DNA from: DASCNA01 sp036011305
GTDB taxonomy: Bacteria; Verrucomicrobiota; Lentisphaeria; Victivallales; GWF2-38-69
Direction of reading: 5' to 3'
Assembly (NCBI GenBank): GCA_036011305.1
Contig: DASCNA010000133.1
Location: 1-18,531 of the forward strand
Length of the DNA stretch: 18,531 nt
Shown: positions 16,058 to 18,531 of the stretch, piece by piece
How the letters are laid out: every line of letters begins with the position of its first letter
Numbering within the stretch: position 1 is the stretch's first letter
Made by a program: the position numbers and the translations under genes
Notes under the pieces: model-generated
The model's input: only the letters and a program-made list of their open reading frames with translations
What the model was told of the DNA's origin: nothing
Databases searched by the model: none

Positions 16058-17380
16058 ATGGGTAAAAATCTTGATATGGAAAAACTAGTGTCACTTTGCA
16101 AAAGAAGGGGGTTTGTTTTTCAGAGTTCTGAAATTTACGGAGGTATTAACGGATTTTGGAATTACGGTCCCTATGGTACAGCAATGAAAAAAGCCATAGA
16201 AAATCTTTGGTGGAACTATATGGTTGAAACTAGAGGCAATGTAGAAGGACTGGATTCTACTGTTATCTGTAACCCAAAAGTATGGAAAGCTTCAGGGCAT
16301 TTGGATCAGTTTGGCGATCTTATGACAGATTGCAAAGAGTGTAAAACCAGGCATAGGGTTGATCAAATGGAAGATGAATCTGTATGTCCAAATTGCGGGT
16401 CGAAAAATTTAACTCCCCCTAGAGAGTTTAATTTAATGATGAAAACCTATGTTGGACCTGTTTCTGATGAAGACCATGCTGCATATCTAAGACCTGAAAC
16501 ATGCCAACCTATTTTTACTGATTTTAACAGTGTGAGAATATCGGCCAGACAGAAAATCCCGTTTGGAATAGCTCAAATTGGTAAGGCATTTAGAAATGAA
16601 ATAAATCCAAGAAATTTTATTTTCAGATCTCGTGAGTTTACACAGATGGAAATGGAATTTTTCTGCTCTGAAGAAGAGTCTACAGAATGGTATAATTATT
16701 GGAAAAATGAGAGAATAAATTATTACACAGATAAACTTGGGTTTAAAAAAGACGAATTGAGAATTCATGATCATGATACTTTGGCACATTATGCTAAAGC
16801 CGCGTTAGATATTGAATATAAATTCCCGTTTGGCTGGGGAGAGCTGGAAGGAATTCATCATAGAGGAACATGGGATATGTCCAGGCATCAGGAATATTCC
16901 GGTGAAAATCTTGAATATTTTGATCAGGAGAACAATAGGAAATTTATTCCTACAGTTGTTGAAACATCTGTTGGTTTGGATAGAACTATGCTTGCTGTTC
17001 TTTGTCAGGCATATGATGAAGACACTGCTGAAACTAAAAAAGCAGGAAAAGCTGAAGATGTCAGAGTTGTTATGAGATTTCCTAAGTTAGTTGCTCCTGT
17101 TCAAGTTGCCATACTGCCTTTATCTAAAAAACTTTCTGAAAAATCTGATAAAATATATAAAGATATCAGAAAACGTTTTAGATCTGAATTTGATGTAACT
17201 GGAAGTATTGGTAAAAGATACAGAAGGCAAGATGAAATTGGAACTCCATATTGTGTAACTGTTGATTTTGATACATTGGATGATAATGCTGTTACTATCA
17301 GAGAACGTGATACAATGCAGCAGGAAAGAATTTCTGTAGATCAGATGATTAGTTATTTTGATGATAAATTTTATAATTAA
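16058..17380 (+). CDS. glyS: Glycyl-tRNA synthetase, alpha2 (single-chain) type
   Basis: A 440-residue class II synthetase that attaches glycine to tRNA-Gly as a homodimer, unlike the alpha2-beta2 form of E. coli. GFVFQSSEIYGGINGFWNYGPYG opens the catalytic domain. A zinc-ribbon insert has Cys92, Cys95, Cys110 and Cys113. RPETCQPIF stands where RPETAQGIF is common; motif 2 is FRNEINPRNFIFRSREFTQMEMEFF and motif 3 is ETSVGLDRTMLAVL. The anticodon-binding domain follows from ~345, with PVQVAILPLSKK and KRYRRQDEIGTPYCVTVDFD. Length suits a form without large inserts. AAGGGA at 16043-16048 with a 9-nt spacer supports the ATG. A zinc-ribbon gene starts 19 nt after the stop, giving a likely two-gene operon. 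Confidence 0.97.
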   Translation: MGKNLDMEKLVSLCKRRGFVFQSSEIYGGINGFWNYGPYGTAMKKAIENLWWNYMVETRGNVEGLDSTVICNPKVWKASGHLDQFGDLMTDCKECKTRHRVDQMEDESVCPNCGSKNLTPPREFNLMMKTYVGPVSDEDHAAYLRPETCQPIFTDFNSVRISARQKIPFGIAQIGKAFRNEINPRNFIFRSREFTQMEMEFFCSEEESTEWYNYWKNERINYYTDKLGFKKDELRIHDHDTLAHYAKAALDIEYKFPFGWGELEGIHHRGTWDMSRHQEYSGENLEYFDQENNRKFIPTVVETSVGLDRTMLAVLCQAYDEDTAETKKAGKAEDVRVVMRFPKLVAPVQVAILPLSKKLSEKSDKIYKDIRKRFRSEFDVTGSIGKRYRRQDEIGTPYCVTVDFDTLDDNAVTIRERDTMQQERISVDQMISYFDDKFYN

Positions 17381-17399
17381 TTTTTGAAAGGATAGCTAT

Positions 17400-17798
17400 A
17401 TGAAATGTCAGAAATGTGATGTTGAATTCAAGAAACGTGACATTCAGGGTGTGAATGTAGAATATTGTCCTGATTGTCTCGGGGTTTTTCTGCATCATGG
17501 AGAACTTAGAAAAATTACTCACAAAACTACAGGAGATATTGAATACGCTTCCATAGAAAATTTTGATCCAGAAAATTTATTTGGAATGAATTGTCCTCTG
17601 TGCAGAGATGAAAAGATGGTGAAAATTAACTTTGTTTCCTACTCTGATATTTCTCTTGGGTACTGCAGTAAATGTAAAGGTATATGGCTTGATAAAGGCG
17701 AACTTGAATTAATTAATAAAGAAATTGATAAGTTAAATATGGATCCTGAAAACTGGGAACATTCCATATGTGTTTTTTTGGCAAAGCTTCCATTTTAA
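17400..17798 (+). CDS. Double zinc-ribbon (zf-TFIIB type) protein
   Basis: A 132-residue soluble protein with two TFIIB-like zinc ribbons in tandem. The first has Cys3, Cys6, Cys23, Cys26 followed by LGVFLHHGEL. The second has Cys65, Cys68, Cys89, Cys92 followed by KGIWLDKGEL (93-102), the hallmark of the zf-TFIIB family. An acidic ~25-residue linker region lies between them and a ~30-residue tail ends the protein. No enzyme motif is seen. Members of this family are mostly unassigned zinc-binding proteins, so a role in protein or nucleic-acid binding is only a guess. AAAGGA at 17387-17392 with a 7-nt spacer sets the start, 19 nt behind glyS. Co-transcription is likely; functional linkage to GlyRS is not shown. 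Confidence 0.85.
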   Translation: MKCQKCDVEFKKRDIQGVNVEYCPDCLGVFLHHGELRKITHKTTGDIEYASIENFDPENLFGMNCPLCRDEKMVKINFVSYSDISLGYCSKCKGIWLDKGELELINKEIDKLNMDPENWEHSICVFLAKLPF

Positions 17799-17867
17799 TT
17801 TAGTTTATTTATTTGAAAAATTAATAAAAACAACTAATTTAAGGTTTTGTTTTAAAAGAAATTAATT

Positions 17868-17893
17868 TATAATGACAAATATGAAATATTTGT
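17868..17893 (+). promoter_or_regulatory. Ferredoxin promoter -10 with adjoining perfect dyad
   Basis: TATAAT (17868-17873) is followed after one base by ACAAATAT (17875-17882), loop GAA, and its complement ATATTTGT (17886-17893). The dyad would cover the transcription start and sits 36 nt before the ferredoxin ATG, so it could be an operator or a 5' mRNA hairpin. The -35 is not convincing (TTGTTT gives only a 15-nt spacer). Confidence 0.4.
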
Positions 17894-17929
17894 TTATTTC
17901 AAAGAGAAAATAATTAAGGAGACTTAAAA

Positions 17930-18100
17930 ATGGCAGCTATTGTTGATGCAGAAAAATGCACAGGTTGCGAAAGTTGTGTAAGTGCTTGTCCAGTTGAAGC
18001 TATTGCTATGGATGCAGACAAAGCCATAATTTCAGACGAATGTATCGATTGTGGTGCTTGTGTTGACGAATGTCCTCTAGAAGCAATTACAATGGAATAA
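17930..18100 (+). CDS. 2[4Fe-4S] ferredoxin
   Basis: A 56-residue clostridial-type ferredoxin, a soluble low-potential electron carrier. Two matching cluster motifs are intact: Cys10, 13, 16, 20 followed by Pro (KCTGCESCVSACP) and Cys38, 41, 44, 48 followed by Pro (CIDCGACVDECP). The two halves are internal repeats (PVEAIAM and PLEAITM after each). Length and spacing match the classical form with no extra loop. AAGGAG at 17916-17921 with an 8-nt spacer is a strong ribosome site. It has its own apparent promoter and terminator, so it is probably monocistronic. It suggests anaerobic or fermentative metabolism, for example with pyruvate:ferredoxin oxidoreductase or hydrogenase, though no partner gene is present here. 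Confidence 0.96.
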   Translation: MAAIVDAEKCTGCESCVSACPVEAIAMDADKAIISDECIDCGACVDECPLEAITME

Positions 18101-18111
18101 GTCTATAAGAG

Positions 18112-18136
18112 AAACAGAGCTTAGCTCTGTTTTTTT
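18112..18136 (+). terminator. Rho-independent terminator after the ferredoxin gene
   Basis: AAACAGAGC (18112-18120), loop TTA, then GCTCTGTTT (18124-18132) form a perfect 9-bp stem. It is followed by T through 18136, seven T in a row counting from 18130. It begins 12 nt after the ferredoxin stop. Confidence 0.93.
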
Positions 18137-18169
18137 GTATATCACTAATTATACTGCCCTAATTTTATA

Positions 18170-18190
18170 TATAATCGGTATTTTACCGAT
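18170..18190 (+). promoter_or_regulatory. feoA promoter -10 overlapped by a perfect dyad
   Basis: TATAAT (18170-18175) overlaps ATCGGTA (18174-18180), which pairs with TACCGAT (18184-18190) across TTT. The dyad ends 20 nt before the GTG start. Its position over the end of the -10 and the start site fits a repressor site; the sequence is not the classical Fur box as I know it. No clear -35 is found. Confidence 0.4.
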
Positions 18191-18210
18191 AAATTGAAGA
18201 GAGTTTGAAC

Positions 18211-18453
18211 GTGAAAAATATCGTACCATTATCTCAATTAAAAATTGGACTTATTGGAGAAGTTGCTGTTATTGAAGGCAACAAGGAACTTCGTAGTAGA
18301 ATTGTTGCTATGGGGATTTCAATAGGCGAAAAATTGAGATTGGAACGAGATTGTTGTTTCATGAATGATTCAATTATAATTACAGTTCTTGACAGTAAAC
18401 TCATAATTGCCATGGAAATGGCAGAAAAAATTATGGTTTATGTCGAACTGTAA
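18211..18453 (+). CDS. feoA: FeoA, ferrous iron transport accessory protein
   Basis: An 80-residue cytoplasmic SH3-like protein. It shows the FeoA pattern: LSQLKIGLIGEVAVIEG, then ELRSRIVAMGISIGEKLRLER (the L/R-R-x-x-x-MG-I-x-x-G-x-x-x-x-x-x-R core), then IIITVLDSKLIIAMEMAEKIMVYVEL. FeoA proteins assist the FeoB ferrous iron permease. The GTG at 18211 is preferred because GAGAG at 18199-18203 gives a 7-nt spacer; the in-frame TTG at 18205 is too close to it. Only 78 bases remain to the window edge, with no start of feoB visible, so the partner may lie just beyond. A stand-alone FeoA-domain regulator is the alternative. The upstream dyad suggests tight control, possibly by iron. Confidence 0.88.
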   Translation: MKNIVPLSQLKIGLIGEVAVIEGNKELRSRIVAMGISIGEKLRLERDCCFMNDSIIITVLDSKLIIAMEMAEKIMVYVEL

Positions 18454-18531
18454 ATCAATAAAGTTTTAACTCTACTTATTTAAAATAATACTTATCAATT
18501 AACTTACTTAGTATTTGCTAAATAAATATAT

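Noticed and set aside
16487..16789. 100-codon minus-strand open frame inside glyS
   Set aside because: Antisense to GlyRS motif 2; no independent support.

Overview
The window is AT-rich with A/T-heavy third codon positions, and it reads as an ordinary, densely coded bacterial chromosome segment. It holds 17 intact genes (one absent from longer-ORF listings because it encodes only 56 residues), plus one possible gene remnant at the left edge. No rRNA, tRNA, transposase, integrase, CRISPR array, toxin-antitoxin pair or phage gene was found. The taxonomic signal is indirect. An anti-anti-sigma protein with a D-S-T-F-x-G phosphorylation loop and a small GLDNKDGHKR / GGSEETHE family protein both remind me, from memory only, of PVC-group bacteria (Lentisphaerota, Verrucomicrobiota and relatives). 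The compact alanyl-tRNA synthetase is also known from spirochaetes and candidate-phylum bacteria, so the assignment is tentative.

Left part, 1-3980, plus strand: a possible broken end of a membrane gene, then a GT-C/STT3-like membrane glycosyltransferase. A TsgA-like MFS transporter and a uridine phosphorylase gene follow 30 nt apart, and the unit is closed by a perfect 15-bp hairpin terminator.

Middle part, 4012-13442, all minus strand. Reading in the direction of transcription from the right: lysA (diaminopimelate decarboxylase); a group made of a small conserved protein, prmC and a large membrane protein with a THPPG motif; argG with its terminator; udk (uridine kinase, with a good sigma70-type promoter) followed by deoB (phosphopentomutase) and its terminator; then a PhoU-like DUF47 protein and a PiT phosphate transporter.

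Right part, 13584-18453, plus strand: alaS, a STAS-domain regulator, glyS with a double zinc-ribbon protein 19 nt behind it, a 2[4Fe-4S] ferredoxin with its own terminator, and feoA. The last 78 bases after feoA hold no recognisable feature; feoB may lie beyond the edge.

Together the genes give a partial nucleoside-salvage set: uridine phosphorylase makes ribose-1-phosphate, DeoB converts it to ribose-5-phosphate, and uridine kinase rescues uridine. There are also a phosphate uptake pair, single steps of arginine and lysine biosynthesis, translation genes (alaS, glyS, prmC), and two adjacent iron-related units. I do not see a novel multi-gene system here. The best second-look items are the unusually compact AlaRS, a set of perfect dyads placed close to -10-like hexamers, the double zinc-ribbon protein linked to glyS, the small conserved protein before prmC, and the two unassigned GT-C-like proteins.
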